A stretch of DNA of 41,473 nt from Chryseobacterium sp. YIM B08800 (GCF_026163565.1 NZ_JAPDKN010000046.1:1-41473); one strand, 5' to 3'. Positions 10,196-19,968 are shown, counted from the stretch's first letter. Notes: a model not told the origin generated them from the sequence alone. Translations and numbers: made by a program.

Positions 10196-13100
10196 ATGAA
10201 TGCTAAATTAAATAATATAACTACCCAATATAGAAAGTTTAACCCTAGTCAGGTTTTAACGGAAGGTCAGTTAAACGAATTTATAGACTATTTCGAAGAC
10301 CAAGACAGGCTTTCAAGAACTCGTCTGAGCGGAGTAGGTGTGGTGTGCGGTTTCAAATCTACTTTTGTGGATTTAATCGTGCAGCCTGAAGTGATGATGG
10401 AAAAAGCAGTGGCACCCGATACTTCTTTGCTTCATACTCTTGAAATTACACAAGGCTCCGGAGTTACCACAGACGGAGACCTAATTACACTTCGTCAAAA
10501 AGGAGCTACATCATCAGAAGCTACCATCGACTTTGCTGCTAAAAATTACAAATATTATAGAGAATATATCGATAAATACGAATACAAACATTTTCGTATT
10601 GAAGGGCAGCAAGTGCCTCTTTGGGAATTGGTTACCGAGGAAGAATACAAAGCTTTAGGCGCAGATAATGAAGGTTTTAAACTGTTATATGACTTCCGGG
10701 ATACGATCTATAATAAAGTGATTATTCTGTATTTAGAAAGTTATTCTAATGAAGAAAATCCTTGTCAGGATGCTGATTGCGATAATGCAGGAGCAGAACA
10801 GGTTTCTAATCTTAAAGTACTTTTGGCAGATTCAGCCTCGGTAACAAATCTTATTGCGAGTGGCGATGCAAAAGACACTATTTACAAAGCTCACAATGCT
10901 TATGAAGAGCTTTTTAATGGCTTGCCTAAAGTAGAAGCGAAAAGAGTTATTTTGGATGCTACTGTTAAATCCGCATTTGATCTGAAGTCGAGATTTCAAA
11001 ACGCAACCGATACTGCGACACAACTAAGCAATGGTTTTGGTGCAATTGCAAATATGTTTAAAGTGAGCGTCAATCTTGGCGGACAAACATTGATTAATAA
11101 ACTGAATTCTTTATTTCAAAATACGTCACCCAGATTAGAAGATTACCAATATAGATACGATTTACAAAAAGATTTAATCGATACTTACAACGAAATAAAA
11201 GGATTGATTTTACATCTGAATGCCGATTGTTGCCCAAGTGTAACTTCTTTCCCTAAACATCTTTTGTTGGGTCATGCCGGAGCAAAACTGGAATTAGGAG
11301 ATTATAACCGTCTTCGTCACAATTTTTATAATTCACCTATAACGACAACCGATGATGAGAATTACGAAAAAATCGTAATGCTTGCTAATCGTTTTGTACA
11401 GAAAATAAACGGATTTCAGGCGTACGTCGGACCAATTAAAATTACTCCTTCTCGTCTTAATGTAAGATTGGGTGATAAAGCAATTCCATACTATTATAAT
11501 GTAAATAAACCATTATTGACTCAATGGAATTTCGAAAAAACAAAAACGGATAGAGAAACTTATAATTTAAGCTATCATACAACCAATTTATCCAGAGAAG
11601 ATTTTGTTCAAAATCCGTTAGATTATAATATTGATGACAACGATTTTTATAGAATTGAAGGTCATTTGGGAATGCCTTTCGAAACGGCATATCAAAACAT
11701 CAACGATCTTAAAAGACAATATGGGTTGGCTTTTGATGTCATTATACTGCTTTTAAATAAAGATGAAAAAAGTGATACTGTAGAAAAAGCAATTGCTACT
11801 GAGGTAAAAACGGTCTCGATAGAAGGACTTAGAAAGCAGCTGATGACGATCTCTAGTGATATAAGTAGAGAAAGAACCGATTCTAAAAGTGCTTTATTAA
11901 GCTTATCTAAACTAGACAGTCAGTTAAAATTATTAAATAAGGTCGACTTTACAAGAGCTGCAGATCCAACAAAAGAAGAGGTAACTATTGTAAAAGAAGA
12001 TCCTAGAAAAGAAGAAATTACAAGTGAACTTTTAAGCGAGTTTTTAGAAAGAAAATCAGGATTAGAGCATTTAGCGGGTGTAGAAAGAGGCGGAGCTTTT
12101 GTTTTAATTTGCGGATCAGCTACCAATAATCAGGTTCTTGCAGATTTCTCATTGCCTTACTTGTGTTGTTCTAAAGAAAAACCAAATGTTCCGCCTATTG
12201 CTTTGGATGATAAAGCTTCATGTATGCTTGGTAAAACAGTAGTTATCCCTGTGTTGAGTAATGATTACGATGCGGATAATGACATCTTAACGGTTGTTAA
12301 AAAATCAAACCCATCTCATGGAACGGTTGTTCTAAACAGTGATAATACGTTTACTTATACGCATGATGGCTCGTCTAATCTTTCAGATTCATTTACGTAT
12401 TGTGTTAATGATGGTAGAGATGACAGTAATATTGCAACGGTATTGATCAGTGTTAAATCTGCTCCGGTAGCAATTAATGATTTTGCTTCTACAGCAAATG
12501 GAGGATTTGTAGATATCGCAGTTAAAGACAATGATTATGATTTAGGAAATACTCCATTAACAGTATTTATAAAAACACAGCCATCTAATGGAACAGCAGT
12601 TTTAATGGCTGATGGTAAAATAAGATATACACATAATGGTAGCTTAACAGCTCTTACAGATTCGTTTACTTATTATATTAATGATGGTGAATTAGACAGT
12701 AATATTGCAACAGTTACTATTACTATTGCACCGCCTCCATGTGATTCGGGTATGGATGTAGTATTCATATTTGATTATACAGGTAGTATGGGAGGTCAGA
12801 TTGAAGCAGCTAAATCAGGTGCTACAAGTATTGTTGAAACAATACAAAGAGAATCAAGTAATAATTATAGATTGGGTATAGTATTAGCCGATGAGTATAC
12901 TTCCAGAACTGTTTCTAGTTATCATACTGCTCCTGCATATACGAGCCTGAATGCATCTCAGAAATTTGTAAACACTGGACTTAATTCTCGTTTCCAATGG
13001 ATTACGGCAATGGAAGTGATGCCTGCTGTTACTAATAATATCTCCACATTTACAGATCAACTTAAAAAGCTGAATAATCCAGGAGGCGGATTGAGCATTG

Positions 13101-13462
13101 GATCTGGAGTTGGAGGACCAGAACCAACAGATATGGCATTGAGTAGAGTGGTAGAACACAATTTTGCAGGAGCATTTAGAAATAATGTAGCGAAATATGT
13201 GATTATCATTACAGATATTACACCTGGTGGAAATGATGATAATGCTACAGCTGCAGATGTTGACGAAATGAACAGATTAAAAGCTGAATGTATCAGAAAA
13301 TCTGTTAAAGTTATTGTATTGGGAGCTGGTGTTAATAGTCAAATAAACGGAAAATATATCTGGAGAGATTTGGCTGATGGTACAGGTGGTTCTTGGAACT
13401 CAAGTTATAATGCAAGCGCTATTCAATCTGCAATTATAAATGGTTGTGGGGGTACAAAATAA
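10196..13462 (+). CDS. Baseplate-anchored display protein with cadherin-like repeats and a VWA domain
   Basis: This 1088-aa protein is built of three parts. Residues 1-640 are shared with the next large gene (ITTQYRKF, then FIDYFEDQDRLSRTRLSGVGVVCG near residues 27-50). Residues about 665-850 hold two cadherin/Ig-like repeats of the bacterial VCBS type (ALDD...SNDYDADNDILTV and the parallel AINDFAS...DNDYD). Residues about 850-1088 form a von Willebrand A domain with a MIDAS-like D860-Y-T-G-S864 and a later ITDITPGGNDD. VWA domains bind protein ligands through a metal, so a surface adhesion role is plausible. There is no signal peptide, as expected for a particle component assembled in the cytoplasm. 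The base module is inferred to sit on the baseplate because of operon position. Confidence 0.75.
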   Translation: MNAKLNNITTQYRKFNPSQVLTEGQLNEFIDYFEDQDRLSRTRLSGVGVVCGFKSTFVDLIVQPEVMMEKAVAPDTSLLHTLEITQGSGVTTDGDLITLRQKGATSSEATIDFAAKNYKYYREYIDKYEYKHFRIEGQQVPLWELVTEEEYKALGADNEGFKLLYDFRDTIYNKVIILYLESYSNEENPCQDADCDNAGAEQVSNLKVLLADSASVTNLIASGDAKDTIYKAHNAYEELFNGLPKVEAKRVILDATVKSAFDLKSRFQNATDTATQLSNGFGAIANMFKVSVNLGGQTLINKLNSLFQNTSPRLEDYQYRYDLQKDLIDTYNEIKGLILHLNADCCPSVTSFPKHLLLGHAGAKLELGDYNRLRHNFYNSPITTTDDENYEKIVMLANRFVQKINGFQAYVGPIKITPSRLNVRLGDKAIPYYYNVNKPLLTQWNFEKTKTDRETYNLSYHTTNLSREDFVQNPLDYNIDDNDFYRIEGHLGMPFETAYQNINDLKRQYGLAFDVIILLLNKDEKSDTVEKAIATEVKTVSIEGLRKQLMTISSDISRERTDSKSALLSLSKLDSQLKLLNKVDFTRAADPTKEEVTIVKEDPRKEEITSELLSEFLERKSGLEHLAGVERGGAFVLICGSATNNQVLADFSLPYLCCSKEKPNVPPIALDDKASCMLGKTVVIPVLSNDYDADNDILTVVKKSNPSHGTVVLNSDNTFTYTHDGSSNLSDSFTYCVNDGRDDSNIATVLISVKSAPVAINDFASTANGGFVDIAVKDNDYDLGNTPLTVFIKTQPSNGTAVLMADGKIRYTHNGSLTALTDSFTYYINDGELDSNIATVTITIAPPPCDSGMDVVFIFDYTGSMGGQIEAAKSGATSIVETIQRESSNNYRLGIVLADEYTSRTVSSYHTAPAYTSLNASQKFVNTGLNSRFQWITAMEVMPAVTNNISTFTDQLKKLNNPGGGLSIGSGVGGPEPTDMALSRVVEHNFAGAFRNNVAKYVIIITDITPGGNDDNATAADVDEMNRLKAECIRKSVKVIVLGAGVNSQINGKYIWRDLADGTGGSWNSSYNASAIQSAIINGCGGTK

Positions 13463-13511
13463 TGTGAAAATATCTCACCATTTAGGATTATATATTCTAT
13501 AGAGATAACAT

Positions 13512-13550
13512 ACTTCTTAGGTAGATCACTTCTGCCTAAGAAGTTTATGA
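13512..13550 (+). terminator. Stem-loop between the two display-protein genes
   Basis: Arms 13512-13525 and 13531-13544 pair over 14 bp (ACTTCTTAGG with CCTAAGAAGT at the base) around a 5-nt loop. Only a short T run follows, so it may be a weak terminator or an mRNA-stabilising hairpin that sets the ratio of the two paralogues. Confidence 0.55.
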
Positions 13551-13584
13551 AAATCACCTTAAAATCATTAAAAAATGAATCATA

Positions 13585-16500
13585 ATGGATAATCAATTAA
13601 AAAATATATCAACCCAATACCGCAAATTCACTAAAGGACAGTACGTAAAATCTCCCCAATTCAATGAGTTTTTAGATTTTTTTGAGGATCAGGATCGTTT
13701 GTCTAAAGTATTGTTGCAAGGTGTAGGTATTGTTTGTGGTCTTAAACCACAACCTGTCTACATAGGAGGTCAATTAGACAAGATACAGGTTTCTCAGGGA
13801 GTAGCGTTAACTACTGATGGAGATTTGCTCACCTTAAATAATACAAATGAGGTAAGTAAAGAGTTGTATATGAGTGATCTGAAAACGATTAACTTAGAAA
13901 ATAAACAGTTTACACATTTTAAATCCTACGACAATTTCAAAGTAAGATACCCTTCGTTTAGCATTGAAGCTACTGATCAGATTGAGCTTTGGGAATTAGC
14001 AACTGCTGAAGAAGCAAATTCAGATTTTCAAACCGTTAATAATCTTTCAAATTTAGAAGATAAATATTTGTTGCTGTATTTAGAAAGTTATGAAAAAGAA
14101 ATCAAGCCTTGTAGAGGTGTAGATTGCGACAATCACGGAATACAACAGATTAGAAATCTGAAAGTACTAGTTACTACAGCAGACGGAATTAATTATATTC
14201 TTGAAAGAGACCAAATTCAAAAGCATCCTTTGTTTATTGAAAATATTTTGGAAGAAGTAAAACAGGAACGCGTAATTGTAGAACGTCTTATTTTAGACAG
14301 AGGAATCGATGCACAGTTTTCATCTTCTGAGGTAAAAGATCTATACCGCGATGTTTTGGTGAGAAATGATTACGGTAAAAATATTTTTGAAAAAATCAAT
14401 GCCATTTCTAATCTTATAGGAGTTTCAACTGTTGATCATCAAAATTTTAAAAACAAATTAGAAGAATGTTTTGATCAAAAAGCAGGTTTTCAGTATGCTT
14501 ATGATGTTATAAAAGATTTGTCAGATACCTATTCTGAAATTATAAAGCTGCTTCCTAAAGCGTTTACGAAGTGCCTTCCAGATTTGGTTTCTTTTCCTAA
14601 ACACATAATGCTTGGCAAATTAACTTCAAACATACAATTAGATTCCACAAGACATCAGTTTTATAATTCGCCTGTTTTGGATGATGATAAAGCGACAAAA
14701 AAAGTCATAGTATTAATTAACCGTTTTAAACAACAGGTACAAAATTTCAGATATTCTGATGATTTTGAAAACGAGGCACAAATTAAAATTACTCCATCTC
14801 AAAAATTAAATCCTCTTAGCAATAAAGCCATTCCTTTCTACTATCAGATTACAGAAGAGTTTTTAAAAGTCTGGAATTTTGATAAAACAAGCAACCGATC
14901 TTCCGGAGAAAATTTAGGATATGACAGTAGTTTGCTGTCATCAGAAATGCATATTCAGAACCCGCTGGATTTTAATATTGATAACAATTCGTTTTACAAT
15001 ATTGAAGGTCATCAAGGGATGGATTATTACGAGGCTTTCGAAAAAATAAAGCAAATCAGAGACAAGCAGCAGCTGGGATTTGATATTATGGGTCTTTCTT
15101 TTAGCGAACTAAAAGGGAATAAGGACATGTTTAAAGCTTACTTCAATGAGTATGTAGACAAAAATCCGGGGTTGGAGCATCATCGCGGAGCAGGAAAAGG
15201 AGATACTTTTGTACTAGTTTATGACATTATTGGAAGAGCAACAAGAGTAATTGCAGATTTCTCACTTCCATACATCTGTTGTACACCAAAAATTGATGTT
15301 AAATTAACTTTACCAGATTCTGTAATCTGTTCTAAAGGCGCTCCTGTACCTTTTACGGTATTTCCTATGAACGGAGATGTAAGTGCCTTTATTGATGGAC
15401 GTTTAATTGAAGGTGTGGATATAATAGATGGTAAATATTTTTTCAATCCTGCATTAGTAAGTTCAGAATTTTATAATCAAGACATCAGCTTTACCGTAAA
15501 TGGAAAAATGACCGATTGTACGATCAGAGTGATTCCACAATCGTTTATGAATGTAAATGTAGAGTCTGTTACTTATCCAACTGAAGGTTCAGCGGGAACA
15601 ACAGTGAAATTTAAAATTTTTGGAACCGGCTTTAGAGATTATACTTATACCTGGGATTTCTGGGATAATGGCAATTGGGTGAATTTAAACCCGGACTCGG
15701 AAGGTTTTGTTACGTACGTTTTCCGTGATCTGAATCCGGATGTAATTCCAACGATAAAAGTAGATGTGAGTCTTAACGGATGTATTCAAAACATCATTAT
15801 AGACGATTGGTACAAAGAAACTCCGGTTGAATTAAGCTTGCCGACTGCTGAAATTTGCTCTAAATCTTCTTTCATACCTTTTACCGTATCTCCTGATAAT
15901 GGAGTTGTAAAAGCTGATGTTGTTGGTGGAGGTGTAGAAATAAAGGATGGAAAATACGTCTTCAACCCTCAATTAGTAAATGTAAGTTTACACGGTCAGG
16001 TAATTAATTTTACTGTAAACGATCAACCAACAAGCTGTAGTATTAAAGTTAATACACAGCCAGAAGTTAGTATCAGTGTTGTTTCTGCGGGTTATTCTAC
16101 CGGAAGTTCAAATCAAACAGAGGCTAAATTTTATATTTCAGGAGATCCTTATAAAGATTTCACTTACAGTTGGGATTTCTTGGGTAATAATCATTGGGAA
16201 ATTCGAAATCCGGATGATAAAAGAAATGTGATCTACACATTTTATGACCTGAACAGAGAAAATGTTCCAATTGTAAAAGTGAGAGTAAGTAACGGCGATT
16301 GTGTTCAGGAGATTTCGATTAATAATAATTGGTACAATCCACCGGCACCGACAGTTACCATAGATGGTGTAGAATTTTTGAAGGAAAATTGCTGCGAATT
16401 AATTACCCCGATTGTTAAAGCTGATATAAAAGGACCTTCAAGGTTCCCTCTGTCTGGTAGAGAATTGTTACTGGAAGGCTTAGGTGACGGACCTTCTACA

Positions 16501-16686
16501 TTAATCTATTCTTGGTCTAAAACAAAAGGTCCAAACGTAACACTTGAGGGTGCTAATCAAGCTAATCTGACAGTTAAAAATTTGGTTGCTGAAAATTATG
16601 AATTCCAACTCACAGTTCTTAATCTTGAAAGTGGAGTATTTGCCAAAAAAGCAATAGCAGTGGAAATCTATGCTGATGACAAATAA
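13585..16686 (+). CDS. Paralogous display protein with Ig/PKD-like repeats
   Basis: This 1033-aa protein shares the first part of the previous gene product (ISTQYRKF, FLDFFEDQDRLSKVLLQGVGIVCG near residues 28-51, SFPKHIMLG, HRGAGKGDTFVLV near residue 535). Its C-terminal half differs. Residues about 570-900 contain two long repeats (each LP..ICSK followed by PFTV, then a DYTYTWDFWDNGNW or DFTYSWDFLGNNHW core). Residues about 925-1033 form a PKD/REJ-like domain (STLIYSWSKTKGPNVTLEG). It looks like a second receptor-facing arm built on the same base module. The repeats are not recognised as a named family. It starts 122 bp after the first paralogue. Confidence 0.72.
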   Translation: MDNQLKNISTQYRKFTKGQYVKSPQFNEFLDFFEDQDRLSKVLLQGVGIVCGLKPQPVYIGGQLDKIQVSQGVALTTDGDLLTLNNTNEVSKELYMSDLKTINLENKQFTHFKSYDNFKVRYPSFSIEATDQIELWELATAEEANSDFQTVNNLSNLEDKYLLLYLESYEKEIKPCRGVDCDNHGIQQIRNLKVLVTTADGINYILERDQIQKHPLFIENILEEVKQERVIVERLILDRGIDAQFSSSEVKDLYRDVLVRNDYGKNIFEKINAISNLIGVSTVDHQNFKNKLEECFDQKAGFQYAYDVIKDLSDTYSEIIKLLPKAFTKCLPDLVSFPKHIMLGKLTSNIQLDSTRHQFYNSPVLDDDKATKKVIVLINRFKQQVQNFRYSDDFENEAQIKITPSQKLNPLSNKAIPFYYQITEEFLKVWNFDKTSNRSSGENLGYDSSLLSSEMHIQNPLDFNIDNNSFYNIEGHQGMDYYEAFEKIKQIRDKQQLGFDIMGLSFSELKGNKDMFKAYFNEYVDKNPGLEHHRGAGKGDTFVLVYDIIGRATRVIADFSLPYICCTPKIDVKLTLPDSVICSKGAPVPFTVFPMNGDVSAFIDGRLIEGVDIIDGKYFFNPALVSSEFYNQDISFTVNGKMTDCTIRVIPQSFMNVNVESVTYPTEGSAGTTVKFKIFGTGFRDYTYTWDFWDNGNWVNLNPDSEGFVTYVFRDLNPDVIPTIKVDVSLNGCIQNIIIDDWYKETPVELSLPTAEICSKSSFIPFTVSPDNGVVKADVVGGGVEIKDGKYVFNPQLVNVSLHGQVINFTVNDQPTSCSIKVNTQPEVSISVVSAGYSTGSSNQTEAKFYISGDPYKDFTYSWDFLGNNHWEIRNPDDKRNVIYTFYDLNRENVPIVKVRVSNGDCVQEISINNNWYNPPAPTVTIDGVEFLKENCCELITPIVKADIKGPSRFPLSGRELLLEGLGDGPSTLIYSWSKTKGPNVTLEGANQANLTVKNLVAENYEFQLTVLNLESGVFAKKAIAVEIYADDK

Positions 16687-16708
16687 TAATCTTGTATAAA
16701 GATAGATA

Positions 16709-16741
16709 AAGGGGTGATTATTTATAAAAAAATCATCCCTT
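16709..16741 (+). terminator. Stem-loop before the FN3-like gene
   Basis: AAGGGGTGATT (16709-16719) pairs with AATCATCCCTT (16731-16741) with one G-U pair and an A/T-rich loop. No clear T tract follows, so full termination is doubtful. Confidence 0.45.
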
Positions 16742-16782
16742 CAACATCAATAAAAATATAATAACAATAAAAACATAATATA

Positions 16783-17691
16783 ATGGCAATGGCAACAGAG
16801 AAATGCAATGTTTCATTTCAAATACGCTATACGTCTTCTATACCGGCAACAGGCGCAAGTGCAGTGTTGAGATATAGAATTAAAGGCTCTACAGGTTCAT
16901 ATGCTCAATATAATATCGCTTCAGTGACAAATGGAGGAACGATAGAGGTACCAAATATTCAATCTTCCGGTGAATATGAATATATATTAGATTTAACTGC
17001 AAATGGAGTTTCTGCTCAACAAACAGGATCTTTTCAGTTAGGAAGATGTACTCCTGCGTTTTGCGAAATTCCGGATATTAAGAATGTATATTTGGGAGAA
17101 GAAGATCGAATAATAATGGATTATTTTACAGATGAGGCAGATCTTTATGCGATAGAATATCAAATAGCAACAGATGATAAATTTACCAATATTGTTCATG
17201 TAAGAGTAATCATGGGAAGTGATTACACACCGATTGAATATATTGAGATGAATGATGGAACTATTGCTAATGAAACTGCTTATTACATCAGAGCAAGAAG
17301 GCATTGTTCAGCATCTGTAGTTTCAGCTTGGTCGAATATATTTAGCTTTAGATCCGGAAAATGGAATACTCGAAAAATTCTAGAAGCCTATTGTTTACCG
17401 GGTAATTATGATCTGGATAAAAAAGTTATTTGCCAGAGAGGAACTATTTGGAAGAAGGAAGTAATCTTGAATACATTAAACCCACAAATTGGAAGTTTAA
17501 TTTACCTGAAAGATGGTGTAACTTCTGCTACAATGGGGAATTTAGCAGAATTTGAAAGTGATAATCCTGTAGGATTTAACAGTTATGGAATAAGATGGAT
17601 AAGATTCGAAGATTCTGAACGAAATACAATTTATAATGTTGAACCAAGAACAGGCAAAATCGATGCAATCTCATCTTATTGTGAGAGCTAA
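16783..17691 (+). CDS. Fibronectin-like eCIS accessory protein
   Basis: The 302-aa protein has two beta-sandwich-like stretches. Residues about 8-85 include VSFQIRYTSS and EYEYILDLTANG. Residues about 100-190 include IEYQIATDDKFTNI and AYYIRARRHCSASVVSAWS, a fibronectin type III pattern. The C-terminal 100 residues are rich in Cys and Gly and not recognised. Six or more cysteines and the absence of a signal peptide are notable. As the last gene before a terminator in the structural operon it may be a small appendage or needle-associated protein; the function is unknown. A second ATG two codons downstream is also possible. Confidence 0.6.
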   Translation: MAMATEKCNVSFQIRYTSSIPATGASAVLRYRIKGSTGSYAQYNIASVTNGGTIEVPNIQSSGEYEYILDLTANGVSAQQTGSFQLGRCTPAFCEIPDIKNVYLGEEDRIIMDYFTDEADLYAIEYQIATDDKFTNIVHVRVIMGSDYTPIEYIEMNDGTIANETAYYIRARRHCSASVVSAWSNIFSFRSGKWNTRKILEAYCLPGNYDLDKKVICQRGTIWKKEVILNTLNPQIGSLIYLKDGVTSATMGNLAEFESDNPVGFNSYGIRWIRFEDSERNTIYNVEPRTGKIDAISSYCES

Positions 17692-17710
17692 CCAAGAATG
17701 CTTAAAAACA

Positions 17711-17744
17711 AATAAAATCCTCAACTTTTTTTGAGGATTTTATT
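17711..17744. terminator. Terminator at the end of the structural operon
   Basis: A perfect 14-bp stem (AATAAAATCCTCAA with TTGAGGATTTTATT) closes over a short T run. It lies between the converging structural operon and the repressor gene and can work for both strands. Confidence 0.75.
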
Positions 17745-17764
17745 GAATAAATTGGTTATTGTAG

Positions 17765-18427
17765 TTATCTTCTATTGTTTTTTCTTCTAGTGCTGATAAT
17801 ATTAAAAAGCTTTGCAACATCCTCCAGGTGGATTTCAAAATCTTCGTAGTATTCATTTAGAGAATGAAGGGTGATAATGCCTCTCTCAACATCGTGGTTG
17901 ACGATTCGCTTTACCAGAATTCCTTTCTCTTTATGAACGATCACAAAATCCCATTTGTCGTAATGCAGTTTGCTCATCCAGTAATCTTGTCTGATGTTTC
18001 TGCACAAAATAATGTCGCCTTCCAGATAGCTTTCGTACGATCCGTTGTCCATACTGTCTCCTTTCACTTCAAAACACATGTATTCGCCTCGGTGTTCTAC
18101 ATCGTCGGTAAAAGGAATGGTGGGTAAGCTTTCTATATATTCTTCATCGGCAAAGTTGTGCAAATAGCCGGCTTGTGCATATTGATTGGCAAGAGGAACG
18201 TTCATGATTTTTAAATCTGAAAATACGACAGGTGATGCACCGTCATTTAGTTTGTTTTCTTGCTCCTGTAATAGATTGGTTACAAAATAAGCGGTTGTTT
18301 CCGGTATTTTTCGTTCGCCTTTTTCCCAGTATTGTACGGCTCTGGTACCAACGCCTATAGATTTTGCTATATCAGCCTGCTTCATCTTTAGTTTCTTCCT
18401 GATTTCTTTGAATTCTAAATAGTTCAT
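17765..18427 (-). CDS. XRE-family S24 (LexA/CI-like) repressor
   Basis: The 220-aa protein has an N-terminal helix-turn-helix (residues 1-50: MKQADIAKSIGVGTRAVQYWEKGERK) and a C-terminal S24 peptidase domain. The self-cleavage signals are visible: an A86-G87 site in YAQAGYL, a nucleophile S125 in GDSMDNG, and a lysine K173 in LVKRIV. The serine-lysine spacing of 48 is longer than in LexA because of an insertion. Such repressors cleave themselves on RecA filaments after DNA damage and free their target promoters. It is the only minus-strand gene and is divergent from the control and lysis region. A perfect palindrome in the intergenic region is its likely operator, suggesting SOS-type control of part of the locus. 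Confidence 0.88.
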   Translation of the reverse strand: MNYLEFKEIRKKLKMKQADIAKSIGVGTRAVQYWEKGERKIPETTAYFVTNLLQEQENKLNDGASPVVFSDLKIMNVPLANQYAQAGYLHNFADEEYIESLPTIPFTDDVEHRGEYMCFEVKGDSMDNGSYESYLEGDIILCRNIRQDYWMSKLHYDKWDFVIVHKEKGILVKRIVNHDVERGIITLHSLNEYYEDFEIHLEDVAKLFNIISTRRKNNRR

Positions 18428-18483
18428 TTTGATATGTTTATAGTTATTTTATAAAAATATAAGAAAAATGTTCATTTTTTATT

Positions 18484-18512
18484 TTGAAAAACGAACAATG
18501 TTCGTATATTTG
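18484..18512 (+). promoter_or_regulatory. Rightward flavobacterial promoter
   Basis: TTG at 18484-18486 and TATATTTG at 18505-18512 match the Bacteroidota -33/-7 consensus (TTG, TAnnTTTG) with an 18-nt spacer. Transcription would run right towards the two small genes and the holin-like gene. The repressor operator fills the spacer. Confidence 0.7.
18491..18505. promoter_or_regulatory. Palindromic operator for the S24 repressor
   Basis: ACGAACAATGTTCGT is a perfect 6-3-6 palindrome placed between the promoter boxes. Half-sites recur nearby: GTTCAT near 18469, GAACAATG near 18529 and GTTCGT near 18773. It resembles the Gram-positive LexA box (CGAAC-N4-GTTCG) but has a 3-nt spacer. Assignment to the adjacent repressor is inferred from position. 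Confidence 0.7.
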
Positions 18513-19329
18513 TCTCGTCGCTATGAAAGAACAATGCAAATATACAAAATTATATTAAAGATTTAATTTTATTTTAATATTTAGATGTTTTTTAAATAGA
18601 TATTTAAATATTGATAATCAATGTTTTGTATATTTTGTTTTTCATATTTGAAGCATTTTAGAAGTAAATATTATTTTTTGTTTCATAAAATGATAACTGA
18701 ACCGGAAATATTTTATTAATCTGAATTAAATTACAAAATATGATTTTTGTGCTTTATTTAATATGTAATATGTTCGTTTTTAAATGATTTTATTAATGAA
18801 AAAAATGCGTTTATTTTTTACTCGCTTCAAAATAAAGCAACCATTTAGCTCTTTTGTTTTTTTGAAATTAAAAGACAAACCAAAAAATGTAGAATAATGC
18901 TGCTGTTTAGTATATAAAATATCGATTAATTATAGCTAACTGTAAGAATATTAATACATTGGAAGAGCAAACAAATTTTGTAGAACAAGCTTATTTATTT
19001 TTAAAGATACTTTAAAGGTAAAATAGAATGTTGTGTTCTTTTACAAACAAATTACAAGGAGTAAATGCTTCTACATCATGTTTATAAAACATCGATTCCT
19101 TATAAACAATAGTAGAATAATTTGCCAGAAAGTAAAATTTAAAACAAAGAAGTTGGAGGTATCGTTTCTGTTAGAAAATACCGCGTACCGACTTCTAAAA
19201 ATCAAAATTAAATAATGTTCAGACATCTGTTTAAAGACTTATAATAAGTCTTTAGAGGCTTTGTTGTCTTATTTGAACAGAGAGAAAAAAATTAGAAAAA
19301 AAAACTAACATAAAAACTTTAACCAAAAA
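18513..19329. other. AT-rich leader region without a convincing gene
   Basis: About 800 bp follow the controlled promoter without a reading frame that looks coding. The stretch contains repressor half-sites near its left end and a perfect hairpin at 19232-19254 (TAAAGACTTAT facing ATAAGTCTTTA). It may be a long 5' leader or carry a small RNA. Confidence 0.5.
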
Positions 19330-19488
19330 ATGAAACGTAGCAAAGAATTAGTAGAGAAAAGAAAAAATTTTGTAATTGATTATGTAAAGCGTAATCAGAA
19401 TAAGCAGATGAAAGTAATTGTAACTGAATTAACAGAAATGCTGTTTTTATCTGAAAGAACAATATATAATATCATTCTTGAGAGCTAG
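19330..19488 (+). CDS. Small HTH-like protein (52 aa)
   Basis: The 52-aa product has KELVEKRKNFVIDYVKRN, then MKVIVTELTEMLFLSERTIYNIIL, which reads as a helix-turn-helix of the kind with recognition sequence 'LSERTIYNII'. It is preceded by an A-rich stretch typical of flavobacterial start regions. It is likely a small DNA-binding protein in the control region, perhaps an activator or antirepressor; that role is inferred only from size, the HTH-like motif and its place downstream of a repressor-controlled promoter. Confidence 0.65.
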   Translation: MKRSKELVEKRKNFVIDYVKRNQNKQMKVIVTELTEMLFLSERTIYNIILES

Positions 19489-19791
19489 TTGGTCTATACC
19501 CATACAAAAGTTCTGTTAATATATTAATGTAGAAAAGAATTCAGAATCATTATCCTGACTTCGGAAACTATCCAAAAATCAGATTCATTAAAGAGATGTT
19601 CCAAGCATCTTTCTCAAATGTAAACATGCAGATAAAAGTATAAGGAAAAAACGGTTTTAAACTTTTTCAGTTCTATTGTTTTTAGGCAAAATATGAGCCT
19701 GAAAAGAAACCGTTTTGACCTTGTATTGCCAGAGAAATCAACTTTCAAAAGATTAAAAAAACAACCAACCATTTAATAAATTTTAGAAACC
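19489..19791. other. Gap between the two small genes
   Basis: About 300 bp without a gene. The only clear feature is the stem-loop at 19649-19715 described separately. Confidence 0.5.
19649..19715 (+). ncRNA. Strong multi-part stem-loop
   Basis: AAACGGTTT (19649-19657) pairs with AAACCGTTT (19707-19715). CTTTTTCAG (19662-19670) pairs with CTGAAAAG (19699-19706), and AGGC/GCCT (19684-19687, 19697-19700) offers an alternative apical closure. It may be a terminator, a processing site or a short regulatory RNA; no long T run follows. Confidence 0.45.
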
Positions 19792-19968
19792 ATGAAAAAG
19801 AAAGACAAGAAAAAGAATAAAAAAAATAAAGAAAGTAAGGAAAAATTGAAGAAACCTAAAAAAGACATCAGCGATCTTATTGACGAATTAGCCTATGTAA
19901 ATGAAAAGGGAAACATTCGAAAAAGCAAAAGATTTTTGGATGATATGTACATACTTGATGAGGAATAG
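19792..19968 (+). CDS. Small lysine-rich protein (58 aa)
   Basis: The product begins with a very basic stretch (21 lysines in the first 40 residues) and ends DISDLIDELAYVNEKGNIRKSKRFLDDMYILDEE, an acidic and amphipathic tail. No family is recognised. It lies between the HTH-like gene and the holin-like gene with a plausible A-rich upstream region. The codon pattern and start context support translation, but a function cannot be given. Confidence 0.5.
   Translation: MKKKDKKKNKKNKESKEKLKKPKKDISDLIDELAYVNEKGNIRKSKRFLDDMYILDEE

Noticed and set aside
1..17691. Type VI secretion system or complete tailed prophage
   Set aside because: No TssJLM membrane complex, capsid, terminase or integrase is seen; the DUF5908-type gene, LysM adaptor, Afp12-like wedge and Afp15-like ATPase point to an eCIS.
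19033..19215. 60-codon + strand frame in the leader region
   Set aside because: Highly basic composition driven by AT-rich sequence, no family likeness and no clear start context.
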